64,000 nucleotides of DNA from a virus: positions 1 to 64,000 of IMG/VR virus record IMGVR_UViG_3300028840_005337; one strand, written 5' to 3'. Positions 33,474-42,179 of the stretch are shown here, piece after piece. A program made the position numbers and the translations under genes. The notes under the pieces are model-generated. The model did not search any database, was not told the origin of the DNA, and saw nothing but the letters and a program-made list of their open reading frames with translations. The first letter of the stretch is position 1. Each line of letters begins with the position of its first letter.

Positions 33474-34445
33474 ATGAGGTTTGGGAAGTGGATCATTCCA
33501 GCAATTATCGGTGTTGCTGGAGCGATTATCGTGACGCTTGACGTCTACTGCACCGATGCAGCGTTTCGTGGGCTCGGCCTTGCCTTTCTGGCCACCGTGG
33601 GTGCCGTAGGCGCTTTCATCTGGCAGCATCTGCTGGAGCGCCATCGGGAGAAACAACAAAAGTTGCGCGTCTTGGCCACCAAGAGTCGAGTGCACAACAG
33701 AGTTTCGACCACACTCACCGCCGCGTTGCGTGATTACGCAACCGACAAAGGCACGAAAGACATCCAGGACATGGCGGAGATCGAGATCGAACTCATGTCC
33801 AAGATCGCCGATCCCAACAACCCTCCACCTGTCACCTTGTTGCGGCAGTTGGAGTACATGCTGGCCTACGTGGAGGATTTCATCACCCACGGACTGGCCG
33901 GTGTGCTGGCGTCTGAGACGCCAGAAAAGCGACCTCTTCTCTATTCGGAACTCCTTTCCGAAACCCGCGAACAGCGATCGCGGATCGGTAAGTTGGAGAC
34001 GGGCAAAGATGAGCTCGAGAGACAGCTATTCGAAGCGGCGGCGGAGCTCAAGAAGCTCCCGACCCTCACTGAAGGGCTCGCCACTGCGTCAGCTGCGCTC
34101 GCCGAGACCAGGAAGTCCCTCCAAAGTACCGAGACTAAGATTGCGAAAGTCGCGGACCGGGCAGCCAAAAGCCCGGAACCCCCTGCGGCATCCCCGCCGC
34201 AAGAACCTGAGAAGCCCCCCACATCTTCTCATAACGATCCTCTACGTTGCAAATGGTGCGGTCGGCACTCGAAGGCTAAGAAAAACTCATGCGGTGAGTT
34301 GAAGCCACTCGGGCGCGACCTAATACTATCTCCAACGGAGAGCATCCCGAATCCGGATCTCTGCGCCAGGTGCACAAAGCTTGCGCTGGCAGGAAATACG
34401 GACACCCCCACGCCGGAGCCAAAGGAAACTCCGGTACCCACCTAA
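33474..34445 (+). CDS. Membrane-anchored coiled-coil protein with C-terminal zinc ribbon
   Basis: A 323-residue protein, GGAGG site. Two N-terminal membrane helices (about 6-24 IIPAIIGVAGAIIVTL and 33-52 LGLAFLATVGAVGAFIW), a cytoplasmic helical part, a coiled coil (~160-225), a Pro-rich linker, and C-terminal CKWCGRHSKAKKNSC...CARC (~258-308), a zinc ribbon. This layout suggests anchoring of a cytoplasmic factor to the membrane, for example for superinfection exclusion or lysis control. Function inferred weakly. Confidence 0.72.
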   Translation: MRFGKWIIPAIIGVAGAIIVTLDVYCTDAAFRGLGLAFLATVGAVGAFIWQHLLERHREKQQKLRVLATKSRVHNRVSTTLTAALRDYATDKGTKDIQDMAEIEIELMSKIADPNNPPPVTLLRQLEYMLAYVEDFITHGLAGVLASETPEKRPLLYSELLSETREQRSRIGKLETGKDELERQLFEAAAELKKLPTLTEGLATASAALAETRKSLQSTETKIAKVADRAAKSPEPPAASPPQEPEKPPTSSHNDPLRCKWCGRHSKAKKNSCGELKPLGRDLILSPTESIPNPDLCARCTKLALAGNTDTPTPEPKETPVPT

Positions 34446-34471
34446 CGGCCTGATCGTACATAGACCTGCGG

Positions 34472-34538
34472 ACTTTATAGTCGGGGACTATGGACAGGAC
34501 GTCACCAAAACCTGTTCCACTTGTTCCCGCTATAAAGT
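34472..34538. repeat. 9-bp inverted repeat with nested hairpin
   Basis: ACTTTATAG (34472-34480) and CTATAAAGT (34530-34538) are perfect inverted copies. The left arm can instead pair locally as ATAGTC-GGG-GACTAT. These mutually exclusive folds lie just before the terminator at 34560, an attenuator-like arrangement. Confidence 0.5.
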
Positions 34539-34559
34539 TCGTAAGTTTATGTAAGATCT

Positions 34560-34586
34560 GGCCGGGCATTGGCCCGACCTTTCTTT
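34560..34586 (+). terminator. Intrinsic terminator
   Basis: GGCCGGGC-ATTG-GCCCGACC hairpin (one C/A mismatch) followed by TTTCTTT. It separates the membrane protein gene from the next operon. Confidence 0.7.
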
Positions 34587-34659
34587 AGCTATCCGGATTT
34601 GGTAGCATAATACCAGCAGTCCGGAGGTCGGATTGCACCGGAAACGCTGGAGAAATAGG

Positions 34660-34950
34660 ATGATCGTCGTCAACGAACGAGAATCGGGACCCGTCCGCGG
34701 GGTGGGTATGGACAAGCTCAAGGTCGTCATCGATGGCCAGGACCGGGGCGAGGTGGAGCATCAACGCTGCAAGGAGCTGGCACGGGAGGAAGCATCCCGG
34801 CGTGGCTTCTCGGGCGGCGGGATGACGGACAACCCAATCGTAGGGCCGGTCGGTACGGATGGCGAAATGCTTGACGGTGCCGACGCCCTGGACCCAAACG
34901 CGCAAGTCGTTGGCTTCCGCGCAGAGTTCCTTTTCGCACAGAGAGCATGA
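34660..34950 (+). CDS. Small protein, unknown function
   Basis: Start at ATG 34660 with GGAG 11 nt upstream; 96 residues. Contains EVEHQRCKELAREEASRRG, a charged helix, and a Gly/Asp-rich C-terminal half. CATAATACC at 34606-34614 resembles TATAATACC at 30897 and could be a -10 box. The stop overlaps the next ATG. No family recognised. Confidence 0.62.
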   Translation: MIVVNERESGPVRGVGMDKLKVVIDGQDRGEVEHQRCKELAREEASRRGFSGGGMTDNPIVGPVGTDGEMLDGADALDPNAQVVGFRAEFLFAQRA

Positions 34951-35606
34951 TCGAGTTACGAGTCGGCCAGGTCATGGGGCAGAACCGGCTGTTTCATCAG
35001 AAGCGGCTGCTTGTGTCCACGATCCTGAATGCCGTGCGATTGTTTGAAGAAGACATGCCGCCCTACCTGGGACTCGACCCGTCGTGGACGATCCCGTTTG
35101 AGCAGGCATGCGTAGTCTGGACAGCGGGACACATCATCCCGAGGGGGATCATCAACCAGGACATGATGATCTCCCTGTTGCAGCAGCGTGGCGACGCGCT
35201 GCTGGCGATCGGTCGAGAGTACGGTAAGATGCTAGACACTGATCCGAACATCCCGTATCTGGCCCCGCGCTTTCTATCGCTGGCCGATCGGCGTTGGTTC
35301 AGTATCAGTGGACTGGATACGCACTTCACGTTGCAACACGGTGACGTGACCGAGCAGATGCCACCGACGTTTGAGGGCATATCATATGACCTCGGCCAAC
35401 CGACGCTGATGGAATGGCGCCGGATAGTTATGGAGAACCAGGAACATGGCCCTCTCGCAGCAGATGAAGCAGATCCTTCTCGACCCGGAGACATCAGCGA
35501 CGGTCCTGTTGATCGCCGCGAGCGACCTGCTCGGCCCGGAGTGGCTGAACTGGGACCCGATGACGATCCGGATGGAGATGCAGGAGGAGTTGGGATCCCC
35601 GCTTAA
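34947..35606 (+). CDS. Protein of unknown function, 3' end overlaps next gene
   Basis: A 219-residue frame. The first ~165 residues look like a normal folded domain. The last ~55 residues (after ENQEHG) are Asp/Pro/Gly/Arg-rich and lie inside the next gene in another frame, a 161-bp overlap. The tail composition looks like a by-product of the other frame, so either this is a real long overlap or a frameshift hides an earlier end. Start ATG 34947 overlaps the upstream stop. Confidence 0.62.
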   Translation: MIELRVGQVMGQNRLFHQKRLLVSTILNAVRLFEEDMPPYLGLDPSWTIPFEQACVVWTAGHIIPRGIINQDMMISLLQQRGDALLAIGREYGKMLDTDPNIPYLAPRFLSLADRRWFSISGLDTHFTLQHGDVTEQMPPTFEGISYDLGQPTLMEWRRIVMENQEHGPLAADEADPSRPGDISDGPVDRRERPARPGVAELGPDDDPDGDAGGVGIPA

Positions 35607-36159
35607 GGAGCCTTCTTTCAACAAGCTCCTGGCAGCGAGGGAACTCGTAACGACCGATGGGTTTTACACTAACCTTCCGGACTTCATCCGACTCTGCAAC
35701 GCCCTCTACAACGGTAGCGTCAGTCCGCATGCGTTTGACCCCGCAGACGCAGGGGAAATTGCGTGGGCTATTACTGAATCTCTCCTTATCTGGCCACCCG
35801 ATCCGAATGAAGAAGAACCATTCACTGATCAGATACTTGAGTACATCGGTAAGACGCTAGATGAAGAGGGCATTATGACTCCTCCCGACGTCTTGCGGCT
35901 CGGCATCTTGAACGAGCAGACGTGGGAGAAGGTGCAGGCGACCTACTCAGACGATCCGTCGATGTTCAACGCGATCTACGACAAAGAGCGTGAGAAGACC
36001 GACGAGATCAACGCCGTGGTGAAAGCCCGGCTGCGGCGCCTGCTGGAGACGCTGGACGCCCTGCCGTTGCGAGACGGCGACGCCACCGACTCCGTTAAGC
36101 GTATGCTTGGGGCAATTCAATCCAAAGAAGAAGAGGGCAGCAAACTCAAACCGATTTGA
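35446..36159 (+). CDS. Protein of unknown function
   Basis: A 237-residue mostly helical acidic protein with AGGA upstream of ATG 35446. It contains LNWDPMTIRMEMQEELG and a C-terminal charged helix. It begins within the preceding gene and is followed by the large tagged protein at 36186. Transcriptional linkage to the Ycf46-like operon is likely from spacing. Family not recognised. Confidence 0.68.
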   Translation: MALSQQMKQILLDPETSATVLLIAASDLLGPEWLNWDPMTIRMEMQEELGSPLKEPSFNKLLAARELVTTDGFYTNLPDFIRLCNALYNGSVSPHAFDPADAGEIAWAITESLLIWPPDPNEEEPFTDQILEYIGKTLDEEGIMTPPDVLRLGILNEQTWEKVQATYSDDPSMFNAIYDKEREKTDEINAVVKARLRRLLETLDALPLRDGDATDSVKRMLGAIQSKEEEGSKLKPI

Positions 36160-36185
36160 GTCTTGGCTGTCCGTCGGAGGACAGC

Positions 36186-37508
36186 ATGCCCAGAATGCCC
36201 GAAACGTCTGATAGTGACTACACGGCTATCACACCAGACCTACGTGAACGGCGGCAAAGGCGCGGGCGCCGAACCGCCGAGACCATCGACCAGGAGCGGC
36301 TGCGGTCCATTGGTAACGACCGCAGCTGGATTCGCAACGAGGCCTGGCGCGCACCGACTCCAGTAGTCTTCAACGCCAACTACTCGTTCGTTCGCGTGCT
36401 GTCGCACGTAACGCACACCGCTACATCTATGTCGGACTACGGTGGACGATACGTTTCGGCGAGGAGTAGCGACGGCAACTACGAGTGGGATGCCACCGTA
36501 GGAGACGTCATCCTGGCGTGCTATCATCATCGACGCATGGCCGAGGAGATGCGACTGTATGTTGCGCTGCCGGATTCGTTGACATACCACGTCAATACCG
36601 GCAAGATCATGCGCGAGACTGGTTGGCATCGCCTGATGCGTCCGATCGCGCGCAGCTGGCTCGCCATGCTACCCATCCACCGAATCGTCCGTGCCTGCAT
36701 TGAAGGGACAACCGAGATTGATGCCGCGGTCGCGCTATCGTCCGACATGTCACGTGACGACACGGCAGCGCTACGCAACGCACGTGCACATTTGCAGGAA
36801 ATCCTCGCAGAAGCACTGCGTGCACCGGAGGACAGCTTCGAACGACTGATTCAGATGCAGTTCGAGGACCTTCGGCACCGGCTGATGTACATGACGGGTC
36901 AGAACCGGGAGTTCATCATGTCGGCGCTCCAGAGTCACTACAATCGCGATTTTCCGTCGCGCTCACGCGCCATGGATGACATCCGCGATATGCTGCGCAA
37001 CTGCGAGATCGACGGGGTTGCCGGCAACCTGACGCGTCGTGTACGCCACGACGCCAACGACTGCCGCGCGCTGGTACTGATGCTCGAGGGCTGCCTCGGG
37101 GTCGTCCAGGCGGAGCACCGTCGCCAGGCGTGGGTTGAGGACATCATCACGCGACTCGACGGGTGGCCCCACACCACCGGAGGCGTGAACAACCTAGTGG
37201 CCGATATGGATCTGTACGACGTGCTCGACGCAGCCAACGGCCTAATACAAAGCGAGGAATTCGTAGCTATCTCGCGAGACGGCACGCTACAACGCCAAGA
37301 AAACCCGGATGTGGATGAAGCACTTGGCGCTGTCAGACGTGTACTCGCCGATCGCTACGGTCTCGACCGCAGCAGGAGTCAGATCCGTGCTGCATTGCAA
37401 GACGTCTTCGACGAACGCGGAGGAGACGCAGAGGAACCGCAAGGTCCTGTTACAAGTGAAAGACGTCCAAGAGGAGTACGTTTAGACAGGAGAGATGATG
37501 GCGACTAA
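36186..37508 (+). CDS. Large helical protein with RGVRLDR C-terminal tag
   Basis: Start at ATG 36186 with GGAGG; an in-frame TTG 30 bp upstream is less likely. The product is 440 residues, mostly alpha-helical, Arg-rich at the N-terminus (ERRQRRGRRTAE), with no enzyme motif I recognise. It ends ERRPRGVRLDRRDDGD, a motif also at the ends of the proteins at 40507, 42007 and 53551. Directly upstream of, and overlapping by 14 bp, the AAA+ ATPase gene. Possible partner or client of that ATPase (inference). Confidence 0.72.
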   Translation: MPRMPETSDSDYTAITPDLRERRQRRGRRTAETIDQERLRSIGNDRSWIRNEAWRAPTPVVFNANYSFVRVLSHVTHTATSMSDYGGRYVSARSSDGNYEWDATVGDVILACYHHRRMAEEMRLYVALPDSLTYHVNTGKIMRETGWHRLMRPIARSWLAMLPIHRIVRACIEGTTEIDAAVALSSDMSRDDTAALRNARAHLQEILAEALRAPEDSFERLIQMQFEDLRHRLMYMTGQNREFIMSALQSHYNRDFPSRSRAMDDIRDMLRNCEIDGVAGNLTRRVRHDANDCRALVLMLEGCLGVVQAEHRRQAWVEDIITRLDGWPHTTGGVNNLVADMDLYDVLDAANGLIQSEEFVAISRDGTLQRQENPDVDEALGAVRRVLADRYGLDRSRSQIRAALQDVFDERGGDAEEPQGPVTSERRPRGVRLDRRDDGD

Positions 37509-39201
37509 ATTCGCTCAGTCCTTCATGTCGAAGATCGACTCTGGATCGTCTGTCATTTGGGTGTACTTGTCTGGCGACGAGGGCCGCGCAGAGCGAGCCC
37601 TGAAAGAGATCGCTGCCGAGTATACCAGGCAGACGCCTGTTGATCTGCGATGGTACAGCTGGAACTGTGTGACGGGAGCCAGCTGGAATACGAAGTGTAT
37701 CGACCCGTTACAAGCATTGCAGGAGGCTGCTTCCCAGAAGCTGCCAGGGGACGGCCTGATTCTCATGAAGGATCTTGGCTCGTATCTCAACGGCCAGGGG
37801 CAGAAGAACCTGCAACTACGAAGAGCGCTCATGGAGATTTGCATCGACAACGCGCTCAGCAACGACAAGAGAACGCGACCTATCGTCACACTGGCCAACA
37901 CGCCAGTCCCTCACGCCGATATTGCGGAGTACTGCGACGTCATCGACTTCGAGCTCCCGCGATACGACGAGATGAAGAAAGACGTGTTCGACTTCATCGT
38001 TGGCTCCGCCGCACGGAGCAATAAAGGTAAGAAGAAGACAACTGTGGATGCAGAGCTGGAAGAAAAGATCATCCGCTCGATGCTCGGAACGACCTCCGAA
38101 GAAGCACAGCGCATCTTTGCGTACGCGTGTGCTGTGAGTGGGGGCGTCAACGAGCAGTGTCTGGACATCATCGCCGCCGAAAAGGCGAAGGTGATCCGGA
38201 AGGTGGAGGGTCTGCGCTTCATTCCGCACGAGAAGATCCCGAACGCCGATCAGATCGGTGGCTTCAAGACCTTCTTGTCGTGGCTGCGTAAGCGCGCTCG
38301 TGCCTACACCCAGCACGCCCAAACTGTCGGGCTGGAGCTCCCACGGGGCTCGGTCCTGATCGGGCCTGCGGGTACGGGCAAGACACTGGTGGCGAAAGCC
38401 GCGGCCAAGATGCTTGGGCTGGACCTGGTGCTGATGGACATCGGCAGCATGTTCGACAAGTATGTCGGCGGATCGGAAGCGAAGATCCGTTCTGCCCTCC
38501 AAATGGTCGCAGCCATGCCGAACGCCCTGCTCATGATCGACGAGATCGACAAGGCTTTCGGCGGCGCCCACGAGAACCAGGCTGCGGACAGCGGCGTGGC
38601 GTCTCGGGTGTTGAGCTACTTCCTCAACTGGCTGAGCGAGCGGGACATGGCGTCCGATTCTGACGCCCGTACGTTCGTCATGGTCACGATGAACCGAACG
38701 GCTGGGGTTCCCGATGAACTCCTGCGTGCCGGACGATTCGATCGGGTGTGGTCCACGGACCTGCCGGACCAAGACGAGCGGCTCGAGATCCTCAGCATCC
38801 ACCTGGACCGGCGCAACTGCGACTCGGCCCACTACGGAAAGTCACTGCGTACAGTGGTGACCGGCACCGACCAATACACCGGCGCAGAGCTGGAAGAGAT
38901 CGTGATCAGCGCTCGCAATGACGCCTACGACGACCGTATGTCGAAGTGGGAGGACGCGGGCAAGAAGGGCGACCCGCCCGACGCTGAAGCGATCCGTCCG
39001 ACTGCCGAAGAGCTTCTTGCCGCTGCGAGAGAAATCACGCCGGTAGCGAAGATCAACGCAGATGCTGTCGCCGCTATCAGAAAATTCTGCCAGGAGAACA
39101 CCTACCCGGTCAACGGGGAACGCGTTCACAATACTGGCCGCAAGTCGCGGAAGGTCTCCACCGAGAGAGCCGCCACGGCTGCAGACCCCTCCTCCAACTA
39201 G
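37495..39201 (+). CDS. Ycf46-like AAA+ ATPase
   Basis: A 568-residue protein. N-terminal ~260 residues: a divergent P-loop-like domain of the Ycf46 type (WVYLSGDEGRAERALKEI, GLILMKDLGSYL, PIVTLAN, DVIDFELPRYDE). C-terminal AAA+ module: Walker A GPAGTGKT (~290), VGGSEAKIRSAL, Walker B LLMIDEIDKAFGG (~345), sensor-like MVTMNRT and arginine finger RAGRFDR (~411). Followed by DUF1257 and DUF2997 genes, the neighbourhood typical for Ycf46 in cyanobacteria and other bacteria. Cytoplasmic ATPase; role in bacteria poorly understood. Two consecutive ATG starts (37495, 37498); GGAG lies just upstream. Confidence 0.88.
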   Translation: MMATKFAQSFMSKIDSGSSVIWVYLSGDEGRAERALKEIAAEYTRQTPVDLRWYSWNCVTGASWNTKCIDPLQALQEAASQKLPGDGLILMKDLGSYLNGQGQKNLQLRRALMEICIDNALSNDKRTRPIVTLANTPVPHADIAEYCDVIDFELPRYDEMKKDVFDFIVGSAARSNKGKKKTTVDAELEEKIIRSMLGTTSEEAQRIFAYACAVSGGVNEQCLDIIAAEKAKVIRKVEGLRFIPHEKIPNADQIGGFKTFLSWLRKRARAYTQHAQTVGLELPRGSVLIGPAGTGKTLVAKAAAKMLGLDLVLMDIGSMFDKYVGGSEAKIRSALQMVAAMPNALLMIDEIDKAFGGAHENQAADSGVASRVLSYFLNWLSERDMASDSDARTFVMVTMNRTAGVPDELLRAGRFDRVWSTDLPDQDERLEILSIHLDRRNCDSAHYGKSLRTVVTGTDQYTGAELEEIVISARNDAYDDRMSKWEDAGKKGDPPDAEAIRPTAEELLAAAREITPVAKINADAVAAIRKFCQENTYPVNGERVHNTGRKSRKVSTERAATAADPSSN

Positions 39202-39211
39202 GAGATTTGCA

Positions 39212-39634
39212 TTGAGCCACATGACTCGACGCAAAAGCGCTATCAAGGACGCCGCGGCCTTGAAAAAAGCGTGCGACAAGATTCCCGGCGCACAATATAT
39301 GGGCGTCGCCAAGGGCAAAGGCGGTGGCATGCGCAACAAGCACGGCCACCAAGTCCAACTGCCCGGTTGGCGATACCCTGTAACGATCGATCAGACCACT
39401 GGGGAATGTTCGTTCGACAACTACAACGGCTCTTGGGGTAAAGAGAAAGAACTCGACAACCTCAAGCAGCAGTACGGGGTCGAAGCTGCCAAAGCCAAGG
39501 CGGAAGCCGAAGGCGCTACCGAGATGGAAGAACTGAAACTGGACGACGGCTCGATCAAGCTGGTCATCCCCATCGGGGGCGGTGACTACGCGGTCGAAGG
39601 CGACGGCGGCGGAGGTGATGGCTGGGACGTCTAG
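39212..39634 (+). CDS. DUF1257 (Ycf35-like) protein
   Basis: A 140-residue product started at TTG 39212, because TAGGAG lies 7 nt upstream and it restores the family's conserved N-terminus M-S-H-x-T/S (here MSHMTRRKSAIKD). The pattern 'A-L-K-K-A-C', a Gly-rich turn, 'G-W-R-Y-P-V' strand and KQQYGVEAAKAKAEAEG C-terminal helix follows DUF1257. It lies between the Ycf46-like and DUF2997-like genes, supporting the call. An Asp/Gly-rich end (GDGGGGDGWDV) is extra. Molecular function unknown. Confidence 0.8.
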   Translation: MSHMTRRKSAIKDAAALKKACDKIPGAQYMGVAKGKGGGMRNKHGHQVQLPGWRYPVTIDQTTGECSFDNYNGSWGKEKELDNLKQQYGVEAAKAKAEAEGATEMEELKLDDGSIKLVIPIGGGDYAVEGDGGGGDGWDV

Positions 39635-39642
39635 TCCTGCCA

Positions 39643-39669
39643 ATTTTATTCACGAGAACAAGATTGGAG
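39643..39669 (+). promoter_or_regulatory. TTTTATTCAC element upstream of the DUF2997-like gene
   Basis: ATTTTATTCACG, then AGAACAAGATTGGAG with the Shine-Dalgarno GGAG at its 3' edge, 9 nt before ATG 39675. It can form an imperfect TTATT/AACAA hairpin. Closest relative is at 53521. Confidence 0.5.
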
Positions 39670-39674
39670 AACAA

Positions 39675-39884
39675 ATGCCTATCACCGGACCCCGCATCGA
39701 GATTACGGTCTCTCCCAAGGGAGAAGCAACGACCGCAGTTTTCGGCGTCCAAGGCGGCAGCTGCCGCGCCCTGACCGAAGGTTACGAGAACCTGTTCGGT
39801 GAGGTTGAAGAAACCCTCGACACCGCAGAGGCTTACGAAGATCCCGAGGAAATCGAGATCAAGGGTGAGCAAAAGGGCGGTTAA
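39675..39884 (+). CDS. DUF2997-like small protein
   Basis: A 69-residue protein. Pattern I-x-I-x-V-S-P-x-G-E followed by FGVQGGSCRALTEGYENLFG and an acidic C-terminus with EAYEDPEE is that of DUF2997 (the G-x-x-G-x-x-C segment at ~27-33 being the best mark). In bacteria this family is encoded next to DUF1257 and Ycf46. Its Cys is a candidate for metal, thioester or disulfide chemistry; nothing is proven. Preceded by a TTTTATTCAC element. Confidence 0.75.
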   Translation: MPITGPRIEITVSPKGEATTAVFGVQGGSCRALTEGYENLFGEVEETLDTAEAYEDPEEIEIKGEQKGG

Positions 39885-40127
39885 CTGAAATAAGTCCCAG
39901 GACGAGGATGAACGGGCAGCAGCTCCGGAGGCGACGGCCTCCAACAGGAGTTGGGCGTGCCCTCTGCCTTACACCCACGTGACGCGCACGTAGTTGTGTC
40001 GGTGTGAGTGTCTGGACGGGAGCCGGGGTGTTGGATACATGCCAAAGTGTGAGCCCATCATAGCCGCACACGGCCCAGCTTAAAGGGGAAGCCGGCCCTG
40101 GGACTTTTACTATTCAAGGAGGACGAC
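39885..40127. other. 243-bp non-coding gap inside the Ycf46-like operon
   Basis: No ORF with a ribosome site. Small hairpins GGAGGC-GACG-GCCTCC (39934-39949) and ACGTG-ACGCG-CACGT (39977-39991) are visible. ACTTTTACTATTC near 40107 resembles motifs at 41645 and 56845. Could hold a promoter and leader for 40128. Confidence 0.4.
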
Positions 40128-40517
40128 ATGCCAAATGTCGAAATCGTCATTGAGGGAGACGGCACAGTTCGTCATCTGGTTGATGCCAACTCTGAGCGCA
40201 TCGGCCAGGCTATTGCTGGCGAGAAGATTGATACTCGCCGCGCCTCGCACGTGGAGACGTGGTCGAGTCTCACTGACGACGCTAAGAAGCTGCTTCTGGA
40301 GACGCGACTGGTTCGTTTGAAGAATGGCGTGCCCCACGCACGCGTCTTCGGGTCGACCCGGATCGTGGACATCCAGAACTACTTCTGGGCGGATCTTACG
40401 CCATGCAACGGCCCCATCCAGGGACCGTTTGTAAACTACGAGCAGGCCATTGGTTCTGAAATCAAATGGCTTCAATCACAAAACCTGCCCATGCCGAAGG
40501 AAGACAATGCCGACTGA
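40128..40517 (+). CDS. Small conserved-looking protein in the Ycf46-like operon
   Basis: A 129-residue protein with a perfect AAGGAGGACGAC site. It begins with a beta strand VEIVIEGDGTVRHL and has RRASHVETWSSL, YFWADLTPCNGPIQGPF and a final AIGSEIKWL. This layout (RASHVE, W-A-D-L, GPF, E-x-x-W-L) matches a type of small protein I associate with phage and bacterial loci of unknown function. The stop overlaps the next gene. Likely part of the same complex as its neighbours (inference). Confidence 0.72.
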   Translation: MPNVEIVIEGDGTVRHLVDANSERIGQAIAGEKIDTRRASHVETWSSLTDDAKKLLLETRLVRLKNGVPHARVFGSTRIVDIQNYFWADLTPCNGPIQGPFVNYEQAIGSEIKWLQSQNLPMPKEDNAD

Positions 40518-41622
40518 CGGCGAAGCCTACGAAGGCGGACAGCTTTTACAACACATCTCGCGACACGTTTTTATCGTGATGCTACACGTCTCGTGGCCGC
40601 GGTTGAGCTTCAAGATCGACAACGCCAAAGTGTCGGTCCCTGCCAACGGCGGTAGCCAAGACAAGGAGAAGGAGGTTCAGGAGAAGTACCGGACAGACCC
40701 GAAGTTCAAGTTCTGTCCTGAGGACTGGAGCAAACGCCTCGGCAACCTCGAGTACCGCGCCCGAACACGCCTCTCAAACGCATCCATCAAGTTTGCCACG
40801 CGCGGAATGGCTGTGCTACCAGTCACCCGTGCCGCTGACGTGTTCTCTGGATTCCGTACGCTCCGCGAGGAGCTGATGGGCTATCAGGAGGACTTCGTCA
40901 GCGACTACGAGCAGATCTTGGCGGATCTAAAAGATGACCTCGCAGTTGAGGTCTACGACCAAGCCTCCGGCAAGATGCCGAGTAAGCAGGAAATCGCAAC
41001 GAAATTCGGGCTTACTTGGGCGATCGTGCCTGCTGGTGGCGGCAGCAACATCAACGGTGAGCAGATCGATTTGCTGCGCAGCATCCTCCGAAGGGCGCTG
41101 CCAAACGCAAACGACATACTCGCCGTCGATATCGAGGAGGCGTCGCTCATGCTCGACCAGATCGAGTCGCAGCTGACCTCGTCGGCGATCACCGACGAAG
41201 AGGCGGCTGAGCTGATCGGCGAGGCGCGTGAGCAGATGAACAAGTTCACCGAGCAGATGCTCGAGGACATGGCTCGCGAACCGCGCCAACTGCTGGTCGA
41301 CGCGACTGATAACCTGATGGAGGCTCTCACAGATCCCAAACGCATAGTACAGAACGGCACCATCGCACAGGTCGAGCGCGCCTTCGAAATGGTCGAAGGC
41401 TTCTCATTCCTGGCCGGCGATGAGCTGCTCGCTGAAATCAAGCGAGTGCGTTCGCGGCTGAACGAGCACGAAGTCAAACAGCTGAACTCGGATGCCGAGA
41501 TCGGGGCCAAGCTGGCCGCCGGTTTGCAAGGCGTGCGAGACGAGGCTGCCAATGCGCGGTCCGCTGCGACCGCCGTACGGCAGTTCCGCGGAATCCGTTT
41601 CCGGGAAACCGCTGACACGTAA
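40507..41622 (+). CDS. Helical protein with RGIRFR C-terminal tag (possibly DUF3150-like)
   Basis: Start ATG 40507 inside the end of the preceding gene, with GAAGGAAG upstream; 371 residues. Largely alpha-helical. SNASIKFATRGMAVLPVTR then FSGFRTLREEL is reminiscent of DUF3150-type proteins found next to AAA+ ATPases, but I am not certain. Long helices (~215-330) could form coiled coils. Ends AVRQFRGIRFRETADT, the tag shared with 36186, 42007 and 53551. Confidence 0.7.
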   Translation: MPTDGEAYEGGQLLQHISRHVFIVMLHVSWPRLSFKIDNAKVSVPANGGSQDKEKEVQEKYRTDPKFKFCPEDWSKRLGNLEYRARTRLSNASIKFATRGMAVLPVTRAADVFSGFRTLREELMGYQEDFVSDYEQILADLKDDLAVEVYDQASGKMPSKQEIATKFGLTWAIVPAGGGSNINGEQIDLLRSILRRALPNANDILAVDIEEASLMLDQIESQLTSSAITDEEAAELIGEAREQMNKFTEQMLEDMAREPRQLLVDATDNLMEALTDPKRIVQNGTIAQVERAFEMVEGFSFLAGDELLAEIKRVRSRLNEHEVKQLNSDAEIGAKLAAGLQGVRDEAANARSAATAVRQFRGIRFRETADT

Positions 41623-41702
41623 CAAACAGGTGTGCCGCGGGTGGTTTTACTATTGCTTGCCCATTTCCCCACCCGCGGCCTCCTTTTCCTATAGGAGATA
41701 CT

Positions 41703-42179
41703 ATGTCCACAGCAAAGAACCTGATTCAGATGCGCACGCAGTTGGCGCACATCTCGCTGCCGGTAAGCCAGAAGGCAAAAACAGCAGCACTGCGGCTTGG
41801 AGCTGCACTCTGGGACGTTGTGCCCACACTGCCGGTCGACATATCGTACGGCGGGACTGGCCAGGTAACGCTCGAGATCGAGCTTACTGGCGGAACCGTA
41901 GGCACGGTGGAGATCGATGCCGAGGGGTACTTCTACGTGGACACCGGAACGCCCGACGAAGGTCTGGCACTCGACATCCTGATGTTCCTCGACAGGGAGA
42001 CAGGCGATGGCGAAAGCCACGAAGAAGAAGGCACCAGTCAAACGGACGGGCAAGAAGAAGCGCCCGGCCCCAAAGAAGGTGCAGATCAAAAAGAAGGCCA
42101 AGGTCAAGATGACCCGGCTCAAGAAGAAGGTAGCCAAGAAGAAGGTCAAGAAGAAAGCAAAGATGCCGACACGCAGTAG
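41703..42179 (+). CDS. Protein with acidic low-complexity tail overlapping the next gene
   Basis: A 158-residue frame with TAGGAGATACT upstream. Residues 1-~100 are a beta-rich domain (ISYGGTGQVTLEIELTGG). The last ~55 residues are Glu/Gln/Gly/Asp-rich and lie in the 5' part of the next gene, which encodes a Lys-rich tail from the same DNA in the +1 frame. The tail is probably real but unconstrained. No recognised family. Confidence 0.65.
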   Translation: MSTAKNLIQMRTQLAHISLPVSQKAKTAALRLGAALWDVVPTLPVDISYGGTGQVTLEIELTGGTVGTVEIDAEGYFYVDTGTPDEGLALDILMFLDRETGDGESHEEEGTSQTDGQEEAPGPKEGADQKEGQGQDDPAQEEGSQEEGQEESKDADTQ

